64,000 nucleotides of DNA. It comes from Rallus limicola. Its lineage: Eukaryota; Chordata; Aves; Gruiformes; Rallidae. The translations under genes and the position numbers were made by a program. The stretch is from NCBI GenBank assembly GCA_022605955.1, contig JAKCOZ010000003.1, forward strand, positions 40,636,761-40,700,760, read 5' to 3'. The notes under the pieces were generated by a model that was given only the letters and a program-made list of their open reading frames with translations, made no database searches and had not been told where the DNA came from. Below are positions 28,301 through 43,300 of the stretch, piece by piece; within the stretch, counting starts at the first letter, position 1; each line of letters starts with the position of its first letter.

Positions 28301-31300
28301 TCTTGTTAAAAAACCCACAGATTTACCCTTTTTATAACTGAGTGTGAAATTTCCCTTTCTTCAGTCACTGGCCTGACTGCCATGCCTTTACAAACATGAT
28401 GAGAATGGCTTGACAACTACATCTGCCAGTTCCTTCAGGACTGTGGGATGTATCTCAGGTATGTTCATGTTCTTTAGATGGTCTCAAACGTGATCTTCAC
28501 CTACAACAGTGAGACACAACCCAGACCCTGCCTTGAGACTCAGTGACTCAAGAGATGCGGGAAGATTGCCAAATAGAGAAACTAAAAATTAAACACACAG
28601 AAAGCTACACTATAGCTACCTGCAATAACTATAATGTAGTACATGTATCTGATGGAGAGGCTGGCCTGACTCATCCATGTAAGACATTTTTCAGGTAGAT
28701 TAATCAAGAGATTAAATATCTATTTTGCTCAACAGAAATCACTTGTACAAAACATCCAACAGAAAAAGCAACCCTTGTTCTTTCTATTATCAAAACACAA
28801 GCTAGAAGTGGCAGAAAAGAGAAACTGCATTTGTGGGCATACCTTTGTGTAGAATTCTCATCCTTGTAGGAAATCTTGTAAAAGCCATAATAGGTATCTG
28901 ATAAATTAGATGAATATTCTATGTTGACGGTATAATTCTGCCCTACAAGGAGAGCCTCAGGAGCCATGACTGCAATCTGGTCATGCAATGGATATTCCAG
29001 GAACTCAACTCTCTTTGATTCATGCCCTCTTGCTGAAGTAATGGTTACGTTGGTGATATTAAGTCCTGAGCTGTGAAGTATGATCTTCCAAGTTACCTGA
29101 ACAATGTTAACCACTATCTTTACAGAGCCTGAAAATTTCAGTGTAGTTAGGTTTGGCTGCAGGACGAGATCATAATGCAGTGGTACAACATCAGAAGGAA
29201 GTCTAATTTTTGCCCATGGAAATAGTTTTCCATTGGTTGCCAGAGGGTATATTAGTTCCATTGTATGATTTTTTTTATGGCAGCCTTCCTTTGTAAAGGT
29301 ACATGTAGGAAGAAGATAAATTGCCAATGTTAATGAAACTACAATCACAAAAACAGCTGTGCAAACCACCACAGTCCTTATAGACAGCACTGAACATGAT
29401 CCATTTGGATTTTGTCTATAGCCAGACATGTTATTCCGGAGACCCGAGCTTCTGTTCATAAAGGACATCCCCAACAATTTTGCTGATGACTCATAATCCT
29501 CTTCATCATCATCCATTTCATGTTCTCCAAGGCCACGCACCAAGAGCCGTGAGCTCCTTGGTTCATATTCCACTTCATCAGGCTCCAGGGGATGTAAACA
29601 AGGTTCTTTTGCCAAGTCAACCACATCGGGCTCTTCTTCAAACATACTGTTTTCAATCATATTCCTGGGTAACGGAACTTGATCTGAAAAATAAATGATC
29701 ATATGTTACTCAATAAACAAAAGGAATCATTTACAATGCCTCAATGATAGCTTACTGAATTACAGAATGTAAAATCCTTTCACAGCACAAATGATCAAGG
29801 GTTCTTCAATTTTCTCTCCCAGGTTTGTTTCCAGAAAACATTTATGTACTTTCCTGTCTACTGTTACTTTTTGTTTAGTGTGTTCAAAAGGATGCTTCCA
29901 TTGTGCATATTCAATCACACATCTTGCCCATGACTGGGGATCAAGTGTATCACTGTATGGTACTCCCTGTTCATTGATGTCAGGGTCTTGACTACATTTC
30001 CTCTACCCCGGTAAACTGCATTTATATTCAACTAAATTGCATACGATGGACTATCCTTTACATTGCAGGGTAAAGCACAGGCAGCCAATACCTAAAGGTG
30101 TTTCTGAGTTCTCTATAGGGGAGAAAAATCTGCCATTACGCTGGCAGCTACAAAAACTAAAAATCTAGTTTTTAAACTTCCTTTATCTCACACCCCCCAA
30201 AATAAAAAATAATATTAAAAAATATTTCTGACATAAAAATGATAGAAAAAATTACAATTCTAATTGACATCTTCCTTAAGATCTGGTTTATACAAGCCTT
30301 GAAATAATTCATACAGGTAAGAAGTTAAAACAGTGCCAATTAGTCTCTTTGTATCCATAAAATTTGTGTAACAGATCACTGAAGAATTTAAATTTGTACC
30401 AAATTTTAAAAGTATATTCTCATATTCTACATGCAGTTATATTTTAATCAAACTTCTGGCCATGTCTGTAACTGTTTATATAAAAGTTGATCTTTCAGCT
30501 ACCCTGCTCATTGGAAACTGCAAAGGAAATTGGAAACTGTTAGGAAAGAAAAAATAGGAACTGGGACATGGACACCCTAAAAGTAGCTAACTTAGGTGCA
30601 AGGAACATTTTTTTCATTCTGTACTTCATCAACGGCACTATAAACAACATGGAAAGAGTGTTTATAGGCTTTTCTTAGGATACCACAAAGCTGCTGAGAG
30701 AACAAAACAATTCATATGGAAAAGCCATCTTATACAGATTTCTCTCACAAAAAGCCCATGAGATCTCATTATCAATTTTACAGAGCCTTGAAATTACAGT
30801 TAATTTGAATTAGTCCCCTGTGACAGTTTCTTTGTAAGGGACTAGACAAAGGTTTTGTCCACTTGCAATACTTCCAAAATTAAGCTATTTCTCTCAGACA
30901 TAAGGGTCTACTGCAAACTGAACAGTAATCACATCATACCTCTATCTGCCTCATTCAATGTTTCCAGAATGAGAAAGATACATTTTTCTTTGGATTTAAG
31001 CTTACCAAAAAGTAGGTTGATTTCTATTAATTTCTGACAAGAATGTATATTTTGTCAATCTATATATAGCTTAGTGTATCAATGTACCTGTAGTACATTA
31101 CTGATTTTATCTATATTGCTAAATTCCCATCTAATGATAATATTAAAGAGAAATTAATTACAAAATAATTTCAGAATATAATTATATATACCTGATTGAT
31201 AGGACTTCAAATATTGAAATGACTAATGGAAGATATTTGAAGTGTGGAGATTTGTGGTTGTGTAGTAGTAGCTGGGGTTTTTTTAAAGAAAGATTTCTAT

Positions 31301-34300
31301 ACGGCTAAAATTCTTAAAGGTGAAAATAAAACATCTTAAAGAAAAGATGGCAGGAATCTTTTCAATCCAGATATACCAAACTCCTCCACATTTACTCTAA
31401 AATATATCAAGACTTCTGTTTCAAGGTCACAAACTCAAAGAACTCTGACACTATTCTGTCAGTAGCCATAACACTGAAAAAGATGGAGAAAGAATTTTTA
31501 TTCTAGCCCACGTTCTACCATGCTTTTCTCTTTGAGTGATATCTGATAACTTGCCCGACACTTACTTCAGTTAGACGGACTATTCAGACACCTTCAAAAC
31601 AAACAATAGTTTAATGAATCAGCACTCTGAATCTCAAATAGAAAACTACTGCATTACTTTAAAAAAGACCAACCTTGATCATTTTTCTGCAAACGCTTTA
31701 AAGAAAGAAAACGAAAACCCCTATCTCACAAAAGTCAGTAAGAAGAAGGTGCACTGGTGAATGTGAACAAGCATATGGAGATGGATGAAACCAAAGTGTT
31801 TGCTGGAATACTGATCTACCCGCTCGGCCTTTGTCCTTTCGTAAACATGCTGCTGACTAGGAATAGGATCATAGGGACATAGAATACCTGAGGTTGGAAG
31901 TGACTTGTGGAGATCATCTACCTCAACATCCAGGCACAAGCAGCTTCTAAAACTTTCTCTCCCTATAACATTTGCCAATACAGTGTGCATGTTCAAACCT
32001 TAAGGCTGTGGCTGCAGCTCAGTGGTCCAGCACTATGGTCTCTACACTGGATCATGTACCCTTGTCTATCAGACTGTAGTCCTTACAGTGTAAACTAAGG
32101 GAACAGAAAGCTAATTTACACATGAAAACACATAGATAAACCAGTGGAGAAAAAAGAGTAGAAAGCCCAAGTATTGTGCAATGGAAGTTCTTTTACAATT
32201 CCTCCACCAAACAGTTGTTTATCAAAATTTCACTAAACTACTTCTAACAGATTCTTCTTACTCACTCAGCTGATTTCTTCTCTAATCTGCTGGTTAGCAA
32301 AAATCCAACTTGAAAACACACTCACGTCCCAATTTCTTCAAATTCAGTACAATCCCACTCCAAAACAACCAGCTGCTGGTGGAAGACGACAACCAAATCA
32401 GTATCTGATATATAGAAAAGGAAGACTCACATCTTAACCACTCCAAAAGGTAGCAGCCAATCAGTACACAGCTCCAAACTCAGCCATGGCATGTGCTGCT
32501 GCATGGCAGGCAAAAGAGGTAGAAGACAGGGGAGGCACTGCAGAGGGAAGGAGGAGAAAGAGAAAGAGCATAAATCCAGTAGAAGGTATGCTTCATTCAC
32601 TCTGCTGCTCATTCTACAGTTTCCTTTTTGTGAAGCTTATTATCTAATAAACTTCTTTCTAAAGCCAGTATTTTCAAAATTGTATGCAAGCACTGACAAC
32701 TCAGTCAAAAAGAATTACACATAAATGTTAAATTGAAAATAGATAGAAAACGTAGGTTAGTTTCCAGTGAATTCATAATTTTAATATGTGAGAGACATTA
32801 ATTTCTAGAAAGGTAAGACCAATTTCTACAGAAGTATTTGCAAAAATTGGAAAAAATCAAAGTCTTATAACTTTTAACCTGTAAATAAGCAGTTTCAGTG
32901 AGCTACCACTGCCATACTAGAGGCTGCAAGTGCACTACAGGCATTTGTGGACAAGCAAATTCACGATTAAGGAAGTACTGACTGAAGCGTCTAAAAAGCA
33001 CTACAAAAATAATCTGTCATCAGGCATGTGAATTTAACTCTAAATAATTACTAAACATAAGCCAAGTGCGAGAGTGAATAGAGGTAAAAGAAAGAAGTCA
33101 CGGGGCTGAGTCTTGTTGCTCCCTAGCTAGCACTATTTAAATGGTGCTAGAAGGTGACAGCGTAACACTTAGAGCAGCTAAAAGCTCTAACATACTTCAG
33201 TAAAAGTAATTTAACACCACTGTTCCAGATATTTGTAATCCAAAAATTAGAGATTTTTCAGCATCTTCTTCAATAGATGATCTATTGCAACATCTAGCAG
33301 AGAGCAACGTGAATACTCAATTTGGAAACAATCCTGAGAAGAGATGTGAGCTTAAAAGGTAAATGTGATAAACTAATCCAGAAAGCAAATCTTCCCAGTA
33401 CTGCAAAGCTGAAAGAAGGTACATATTCTCAAAATTAGTGGGTTTGGAAGTTGCATTGCAGGTGCCCTATCACAACATATCTCCTCATTTCAATATTCAG
33501 GGAACCATAATGAGCCTAGTCTATCATAGAGTCATAGAATCATTTAGGTTGAAAAAGAACTTTAAGATCATCAAGTCTAATTGGTTTTTTTTTTCTGAAA
33601 ACAGGTCTGAATGTTTAGACATTCAGCAATAATCTTGCTGTATGTACTGCATCATTTGCTAATGTGAACAGCATAGTCATAGCCAGGTGGCAAAAGGTGG
33701 CATGACTTCAGGATACAACAGCGAGTAATTAATCAGACCAAGCTAAACCTTTTCACAAATCTGTCATTTTTCTTATGAAGCAACTTTACTACAATACTCA
33801 TTATAGTATAAAAGATGGCCATGCAGAGACAATCAGGGGCTGCAGAAGGGCCTTATATTTACTCTAACTATTCATCTTGTTTGAAGAGCTCCACTCCCAT
33901 TAACAATGAAATGTAAGCTTTCTCCCAAAGCGTAAAAGCCTCAGACAACACCACGTAAAGAATCTCACTATTTCTGTTCCTACTAAAGGCTGGTTGCATT
34001 TGCTAAGACCATCCAGTGGGGCAAAAAGCAACAAGAACAGATCCTTCTAGAAGCTACGCTGAGACACAGGGAAGACAGGGAGGTGATTCTAGACAGTCAG
34101 CATAGCTTTATCAAGGGCAAATTCTGCCTGACCAACCTAGTGACTTTCACTGAAGGGGTGGCAGCAACAGTGGACATAGGAAAACAATGGATGTAATCTA
34201 TCTGGACTTCTGTAAGGCCTTTGACACAGCCTCCCACAACACCCTTCTCTCTAAATTGAAGAGAAATGGATTTGATGGGTAGACTGGTAGATTAGGAATT

Positions 34301-37300
34301 GGTTGAATGGTCACATCCAAAGAGTAGTTGACAATGTCTTGATGACCAGATGGAGATCTGTGACAAATGGTGTCCCTCAGGGGTTCATGCTAGGACCAGT
34401 ATTATTTAGTATTTTCATCAGTGACATTGATGGTGAGGTTGAGTGCACCCCCAGCAAGTCTGCAGATGACACCAAGCTGAGTGGTGCAGTTGACATGCCG
34501 GAAGGACAGGATGTTATCCAGAGGGACCTGGACAAGCTGGAGAAATGGGCCCATGTGAACCTAGTGAGGTTCAACATGGCCAAGTGCAAGGTCCTGCACC
34601 CGGGTTGGGCAAATCCTTGTCATGAATACAGGCTGGGAGACAAAGTGATAGAGAACAGCCCTGCAGAGAAGGAGTGCGGGGTACTGGTGGGTGAGAAGTT
34701 CAACATGGGCTGACAATGTGTGCTTGCAGCCCAGAAGACCAATCATATCCTGGGCTTCATCAAAAGAGTGTGGGCAGCAGGTCAAGGGAGGTGATTCTCC
34801 CGCTCTACTCCACTCTTGTGACCCCACCTGGAGTACTGTGTCCAGTTCTGGAGTCCCCAACATAACATGGACATGGACCTGTTGGAGCAGGTCCAGAGGA
34901 GGGACACAAAGATGACTTGAGGGCTGAAGCACCCCTCCTAAGAAGATGGGCTGACAGAGTTGGGGTTGTCCAGCCTGGAGGAAGCTCTGGGAAGATCTTA
35001 CAGTGGCCTTCCAGTACCTGGAGGGGGCCTTCAAGAAAACTGAGGAGGGACTTTTTGGAAGGTCATGTAGTGATAGGACATGGGGGAATGGTTTTAAATT
35101 GGAAGGGGGTAGATTTAAATTGGATATTAGGAGAATATGAGGGTAGTGAGGCATTGGAACAGGCTGCCCAGGGAAGTGGTGGCTGCCCTCTCCCTGGAAG
35201 TGTTCAAGGCCAGGTTGGATGGGGACTTGAGAAGCCTGGTTTAATGAGACATTTCCCTGGCCAAGGCAGTGGGGCTGGAACTTGATGATCTTTAAGGTCC
35301 CTTCTAACCCTAACCATTATATCACTCTATGCAGACATGGCACTAGAATTTTTGTGATTAATAGCTGATCTTTTATGAGAAGGATGAACATGTTATAGTA
35401 CAGTAGTAATTTTTATGTATAAGAGGAAAAGAAAAATATACCTATTTCAGGTTTACATAGGGAAATTTCTTACACATATCTCATGACATCAGTCCTTTCA
35501 TGTTACAGACAAGAACATCATGAAATGTGAGAGACAACAGAAAAAGAGGAACAGCATAAATAATATTTAGCAAGTTTTCAAAAGATTAATGAGTTTGTTA
35601 AGATTAAAGCAACACATAAACAAATACCAGTTTAAATTTCTAAATTTAAAATAAGTCTACATTTTAAATGTACAAACCACTAAGCCTGTCATTAGAAAAA
35701 AAATCTGTTAATGCATGCCAGGAGAGAAAGTTTAGACGTGACTATAGAAACAAAAATGTAATTTTTCACATTAAATAGCTATCTAAAATGAGGATTTGGA
35801 AAGACTACCAAAGGGATACACTTTTTCTCCTAAACTGTACGTCCCTAAATCTGCACCCTCAGCCTCAGGGTTGGAAAAGAAGCACAGTAGAGAGAAAGTA
35901 ATGTTTTCTTATTACTCCAAATCTCTGAATTGTCCTGACTAAAATTTTTCTAATGTTTCTACAGAAAAACAACATAGTGCATGATTTTCGATTACTCTTT
36001 TTTAAGCTTTTTTGCAAACTCGATTTAGCATAGACTCATCTTCCACATTTACCAAATCAAAGCCATAAATCTATTAGTTTATGGAGAGTTACTTAAAAAT
36101 ATATAATTTCAACAGAACAGTAAAACTACAACTATATGCCCAGGCTCTGCTTCTACTTAACTTAGTTTACTAATTCTGCTTAACAGGAAATGAATCAATC
36201 TCCACAGTTCCAAACCACAAAATGATAAAATTTTCACTCTTGGGAACCCCACGTTTAGACACATTTCTTGAGTCTTGCTCCAAATCCTGATCTTATTTTT
36301 ACACAAAACTATTGTTGCAGTTATTATTTCTGCCTTAGCTAATGGGAAAGCAGCCCAAAGGGAGCTTCATTGTCACAGGTGCTGACACTGGCATACAGAG
36401 GCACTTGAAAAAGATTTTAAATACTACACTGGAAATCCAAAATGTAAGAATTATTTCAGAAAGTCCAATCACATCCTTAGTTGAGACTGCCAACTAGAAA
36501 TGACTAGTTCTGAACACCACTAGTTAGAAATTTTATCACTGCAAACAACCATTAAAGTCAACAGAAATAAGAATACCCGGTATATATAAGTAAAACTAAT
36601 TCTCTAATAAGTTTTTTCTACAGATGAGGAATAAAACTGCCTTGGCTTGCAAAGTAGTAGAGGTTTAACTGACAACTCAATGTCTGAATTGGTAGTCTTT
36701 GAAAATGCATGCTTAAAACTGTCATTGTTACAGAAATAAACTTGATATTTTTCTAAATTTAAAGATAAAATAAGGTTACAAATGTTACTTAGTGCTATTT
36801 ATGAACTGTGTAATCTTCTAGTCAGAAAGTTTCAAAAATACAGCAGAGAAGGAAGTGGCTCAGATGATGCTACATGCCACCCATAACCACTTCAGCAAAT
36901 GAACTAAGACACAAAAAAAAAAAAAAAAAAAGGATCAAGAAACAGAACTTACAATGTAGAAAACCTTCAGTATTTTATAACTATGAAAGATAAACAAATA
37001 TTTCAATAATTAAGTCCTCAAAGAAGATGGATACTGAGGTAATGGTTTCTTCTTTTGTATATGCTCTCTTCCCTTTTTATTTAGGCATTATTCAAATCCG
37101 TATCTATTATCTCCTATGTTGCATAATAAGACTTTTGGTGCAGGATTTGAATATATATTATCTCACCACTCGAGACATCCATTTTCTTCCCCACAAAATG
37201 GTCAAAGAGTACAAACAATTATCATTGACTAATTCCTAGCTGTATACACCAATGCAGCTACAAGTCTACAAGTCCTTATGAGTTCTGTTAAATCAGAAAT

Positions 37301-40300
37301 AAAATCAGCTCTGTAACAAACCCCAAACATGATTCTTTAGATAAAATTGTTGATCCCAGCAAATATTTAAATGAAAAGTGCTCTCAGATACTCGACTGTG
37401 TTTGCCTGCAGCGAAGAAACGCATTAGACAAACGAGCAGAAATTCTATTAAATCACCACGTTATCTCCAGCCTTACAACTGGTTGCTTCCTTAGGCAAAT
37501 CATTTTCACTTCATAAAGAATTATAGAAGGATGCTGTACTGGTAGTTAACCTCAACTTTGATTTAAATTGTGGTTCCCTGTTGGATCAGCATCAGCAGCT
37601 GTGAAAGGAAAGCCGCACTTTCTGAGCATGGAGTATATATGTGAAGTAGAGTCTAGCTATTAAAGAGCTAGAGTGAACATATAAATAGACCCACTTATCT
37701 GCAGAATTGCTTGTTATATAAATATTTATGGCCAGTCCAGAAGAATGGAATAAAGCCTCTAAATCCACCTGAACACTGAATACATAGTAGCTTCATTACC
37801 CTTTGACACAACTGAAATTAGACTGCCTCCAAAATTACTTGTGAAACCGAATTCCCTTCTACTTCTGCTGGATCAGCAAACTAAACAGTAGGAATACAGT
37901 ACTGACTGGAGCCAGTGGAGCAATGCAGTCCAGTTCTTTTGGTCATAGACAACCAAAACAGCTAATGGTCAATCCAGAGAGACTGTACATAAAATTCTAT
38001 TTTCAAAAAAACAAGTAAAAATCTACAGGAATATGAGTCCAAAGCCCAGACCTGCAACTTGCAACCTGAAACCTTGCCTTAGTACTGCCTTCTGTCTATT
38101 TCACTGATTACTCGCTACCTCAAGGAAAAAGTCTTTAGCATTAAAAAAGAAACAAAAAAGAAACAAAAAACAGTGTAGTGGAAATTAAGTACTTATTCAG
38201 TAATGCAAAATACTTGGGACATTATTTATTATGGCCTGTCATGAGGCTTCAGTGAGAGCAGAACCCTTCAGTGGCAGCTGTAGAGTCTGAAGGAGCATTT
38301 TAAACTTTGAGAAAAAGTCTACTAAACACAAAAGGCTTCCAAGAGCTAAAGAAGTTCTTGAAGTCCCGGAGCAATTATTAAAAATTTTTCTCTACTCAAG
38401 TGTCTGATTTCTGAAATTACTGATGCAGACAACAACATAAAAAAAAAAATTCAATGCCTCTGATTAGGAACAGTGGTTTTATGTTACCATCTCTGTTAAA
38501 GATAGAAAACTCTCTCCTCTCCTGTAAAACAGAGATTATTAAAAAAAAAAAAAAAGACATAAGGGTGTTACTTGATAGCTCAGCAATGATCTTTTCTGAG
38601 ATTACTTTAATTCTCAGCAGCCTCTCATTTACACATACTCCTCCTGGCAGCAGATACTCTTAATGGCTTCAAAATTTCTTCTGAAACAGTAAAGCAGTGT
38701 CTTGTGTTGACCGATCCTTTTCTTCTGTCCCACAGTGCAATTTTTTTCTTTCATGACATGTGAATTTCTGCTTATTAAAGCAGACCTACAAAAATACTCA
38801 GAAAACTTTGTCAGCTTTTGTAACTGTTCAATTTAGAACACATGAAAATATCCTGTTCAAATACATCAAATATGGGGAAAAAAAGAAGTAGGAAAAAGGG
38901 AAAGTAAGAAAAAAAACCCCAAGCAAACAGAAGTCTGAAATGACATCGTTGCTGAAATACAAAAGCCACAGTTTGGAGACTCAACAGGTAACATCTGAAT
39001 GCCAGTACTTATCTCTGCATGGACTTAGGGTCCAAACACCCCAACAAGTGTAATTTACATGTTCAGTCACTGTCGTGATTTATTTTTTTTTCTTAAGAAA
39101 GATATTTTCCAAGTTACTTAGTTACTGAAGACTGGGAGTTGCAGTGAAATTGGAGGGGATGACTCCTGGAAATAAAGAACGCGACTTTTTTCAGTAAGGA
39201 AAGAAATATATACGCTTTCTGAGCAGAAGAGGTGTTTAATAATTTTCTAATTATATTATGATTAAAGATATATGTTTCTATACATAAAAGATACTTTAAT
39301 ATTATGTAAAAATAATTATATAAGCATTAAGTAAAATTAATTACCAATTGCTCTCAAAGCTCTCAATTGCTCTCAAAAGTTATAGTTTTAAAACAAAGGA
39401 TGCAGTGTAACAAAGCCTCCACACACAGAGCAGCGTCCTCATGCAGCTGAAGGTCAATTCATGGTCTTGTGGAGGAAGTATGGTCTGGCTTCAGCTGAGC
39501 TTTGTAACTCCTGCTGGCTTCATAATCCAAGGGGAAAGGGTGGGAAACCAACTATACCACTTGGACACACAAGTCTATGGGGCCAGATGGGATCCACCTA
39601 TGGATAAAGTGGGAGGAACTGGCAGAAGTGCCCATCAAGCCACTTTTTATCACTTATCAGCAGTCCTGGCTAGTCGGGGATGTCACAGTTGGCTGGAGGT
39701 TAGCAAATATAACCATCATGTACTAGAACTGTCAGGATGACCCAGGCACCCAGGAACTACAGGCTTGTCAGTCTGACCTTGGTGTTGGGGAAGGTTATGC
39801 GAGCAAACCATCTTGAGTGTCGTGATATGGCACATATGGGACACCAAAGTGATCATACCCAGTCAGCAAGGGTTCATGAAAGGCAAGTCCTACTTCAGCA
39901 ACCTGATCTTCTTCTATACGTGATGGCCTGATTAGTGGATGAGGGAAAGGCTGTGGATGTTTTTCTACCTGGACTTTAGTAAAGCCTTTGACACTGTTTC
40001 CCACAGCATTCTCCTGGTAAAACTGGCTGCTCATGACTTAGAGAGGTGTACTCTCCACTGGGTAAAAAACTGGTTCGATGGCCAGGCCCAAAAAGCCCAT
40101 GAAGTTAAATCCAGTTAGCAGCCTGGAACCAACAAGCGGTGTTCCACAGGGCTTTGTCATGGGGCCAATTCTGTTTAATACCTTCATCAATGATCTGGAT
40201 GATGGGATTGAGTGCACCCTCAGCCAGTTCACAGATGACACCAAGTTGTTAATCTGCTTGAGGGTAGGCAGGCTTTACAGAGGGATCTAGCCAAGCTGGA

Positions 40301-43300
40301 TCAATGGGTCAAGACCAATGGCATGAGGTTCAACAAGGCCAACTGCCATGTCCTGCACTTGGGTCACAACAACCCCATGTAAAGTTCAGGATTTCAGAAG
40401 AGAGGCTGAAAAGATGCCTGGCAGAAAATAAACTGGTGGTATTGGTCAACAGCCAGTGGAGTATGAGCCAGCAGTGTACTCAGGTGGCCAAGAAGGCCAA
40501 CAGCACTAGGGAAGTGATAGATGCTCTGTACTCAGTGCTGGTGAGGCCCACACCTTGAGTACTATGCTCAGTTTTGGACCTCTCACTACAAGACAGACAT
40601 TAAAATGCTGGAACATGTCCAAAGAAGAGCAGTGACGCTGGTAAAAGGTCTAGAGAACAAGCCTTACTCTGGTGTTGATTACTCTGGACAAAAGAAGCCT
40701 CGATCCTTATTAGCATTCACACCTTACCTGGAAAGACGTTTTAGGTAGTTGCAAACTGTCTACTGTTCTCTCAAGTAGCAAGCAATTGAATGAGACAAGG
40801 CAGTAGCTCAGGTTAACCCGGGTAAGGGCAGGGTTCTGGTGGAGGTAGGGAGGGTAAGGGGGGGCTGTAGAGGTGGCTTCTGCAAGAAGCATCTATAGAC
40901 CCAGCAGAGTAAACACCAGCCAACTGAAGGCCAGACTGACTCCTTGTTGACCAAAGCTGAGCCTATCAGTGGTGGTCTAAGTACCTCTGTTAATCACATT
41001 TAAGAGAAAAAAACCCACTAGCAGTCACTTTTTGCCAACAGAGAAGGGAGCGCAAGACGCTGCAGAAACCAAGGTCAGTGAAGAAGGAAGGGGAATGACG
41101 TGTGCCAGGCACCAGAAAGAAAGATTCCCCTGCAGCCCATGGAGAAGATTCTGGTGAAGCGGGTGTCACTCCATGGAGCTCATGGAAGAGGATGGGGAGT
41201 AGAAACCCCACCTGCAGCCCATGGAGAGGCCCCATACTACATCTGGTGGAGATATATGGAAGACACTGTGACCCATGTTGGAGCAAGCCTCTGCCAGCAC
41301 TTACAGCCCATGAAGAGAGACAGAGGCAGAGGTGAGAGAGAGACACACACATGCAGGAGCAGCTTTGCTGGGGCTAGGGGGGGCAGGGCTTATGACTGGA
41401 GGACCAGGCTGGAGGAGTCTGGGCCTGAGAGACTGAGAAACATTCTCTGACTGCCTGCCATATCAGTGACCCACGCTGGGGCAGTTGCTGAAGAGCTGAA
41501 GCCCTGTGGGAAAGGGCTCAAGTTGGAGACATTCATGGAGGACTGTGTCCTGTGGGTGGGACCCCACAGTGCAGCAGGGGAAGAGTGTGAGGAACGCCCT
41601 CCCTGGTCTAAGAAGAAATCCAGTTTGTGAGGAACTGACTGAAATCCCCATTCTCCCAGTCCCTGCCCCTCCCTGTGCCATAGTGGGGAGGGGAAGAGGG
41701 GAGCTAAATCATGGCTGAAGTCTGCTAAGGGAGGGGTGGAGGGACATGCTTTTAGGTCTGGTTGGTCTTCTCATTATCTGGCTCTGGTTTCACTGAGAGT
41801 GCAGTGTAGTGTAATAAATTAGAGAGTTTTCTTTCCTTTATTCTGTGTTTGTTTTGGCCAGGACACTGATTGCAGAATGATCTCTCCCTGTCCTTATCTC
41901 AGCTCCTAAGCCTCTCAATATATATTTTCTCCCCTGTCCAACTGAAAATGGAAGTGATAGAGTGACTTTGGTGGGCATCTGGCCTCCAGCCAGGGTCAAA
42001 GCACCACAAGAAGGAAAAATTCTGCTGACAATGGATTTTTCTTACTACTGGTCTACCTGTCAATCACTAGTTTAATCTACTGCAGAATGCACCACTACAC
42101 AGAGACCATGGAATGGTTAGTTAGTCTGTCTTCCAGACTCATTCTAGTGCTCTCTAACCAGAATCTTAATCAAATATAGATACCATTATTGTAGCCCTTT
42201 CATCATCTTGAACTCATCCTGGATAGGTCACCTAGTTGTACACACTTTAACAATAAACATCATTGTGGCTATTCCTTGTCTGACTCACCACTTTCACCTC
42301 TAACAGAAAGATACATCATCCTCTCACCACATCCCATCATCCTTTCCTGGACACCTATGTCCAAGATAATGCAGATGTGTTTTCCATCCTCCTCTCTGTT
42401 CCTCTGCTCCTTTCAGAACTGTAGCTCTTGGGCTTCCTACTGCTGCTACACAGCGTATGAAATGATTAAAAACGTGAGTAGGCTCTTCCTATTTCTCCTC
42501 TGAGCACTACATCCACAGCTTCATTGCAAAGACTGCACACCTATTTCCAGTAGCGGTTAACGTAAGAATTAATTTGTGGTTCCTCACTCTGGAAAGTAGG
42601 ATGGTCACAAACTCTTAACCAGTTCTTGCCTTACCTTACTTTCCAAGCAAAGACACAGGATTCACTCAACTACTAATTCCTCACCTCCCACTGCCAGCTC
42701 TTCCTCTCTGTCATAATATGACTTGTCACAGTTTGGAAATAAATGCCTCAAAACTTTGGAGGAAGTAGACAGTAGGGGGAAAGTGCTCAAATAAAAACGA
42801 GTATTTTAAAAATTGCTTTGTTATTCTTTTAAAATACACCCCAGCAGAAGTTATATAGGACTTGTATTTTACCCATGGACAACTGATTTACAGTGTAGTC
42901 AGTAAATACTCTTTTGCTATTTTCGTGTGCAGTACATAGACACAGCTCTCTAAGACATAGAAAGTAATTTTCAGAAAGAGTAGAAGGGCACTGGCACAGA
43001 CTTTTGAGGTTCACAGGCAAACCCCTGAACTCACTGGAAAACCTATGCAAATTCCTAACCAAAACCTCCTCCTTTGGAGGGACGGGCAAGTAGTAAAGTT
43101 TCTGATTGTTGCCTCTCCCTCCCTGAGGAAAGGGAGTGGGAGGGAGAACCTCAAACAGTATGTTACATTTATTCAGTCTCCATGACTGCAAATTACTAAT
43201 CTTAAGGGATTTCTGTCTCTGAAGCTTACAAAAATACTCTATGCAGTGATACCCTACATAGATTCTATAGGCATAAACTTCTTAAATTCAAGATATGCTC

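Larger units (their letters stand above)
29684..34034 (-). other. LNPEP intron 1, 3'-most stretch
   Basis: AT-rich intron next to exon 2. Apart from two short CR1 tails near 31866 and 33524, nothing is recognised. Confidence 0.7.

Noticed and set aside
34561..35154. 197-codon minus frame as a gene
   Set aside because: It is antisense to the CR1 RT and 3' region and has no family of its own.
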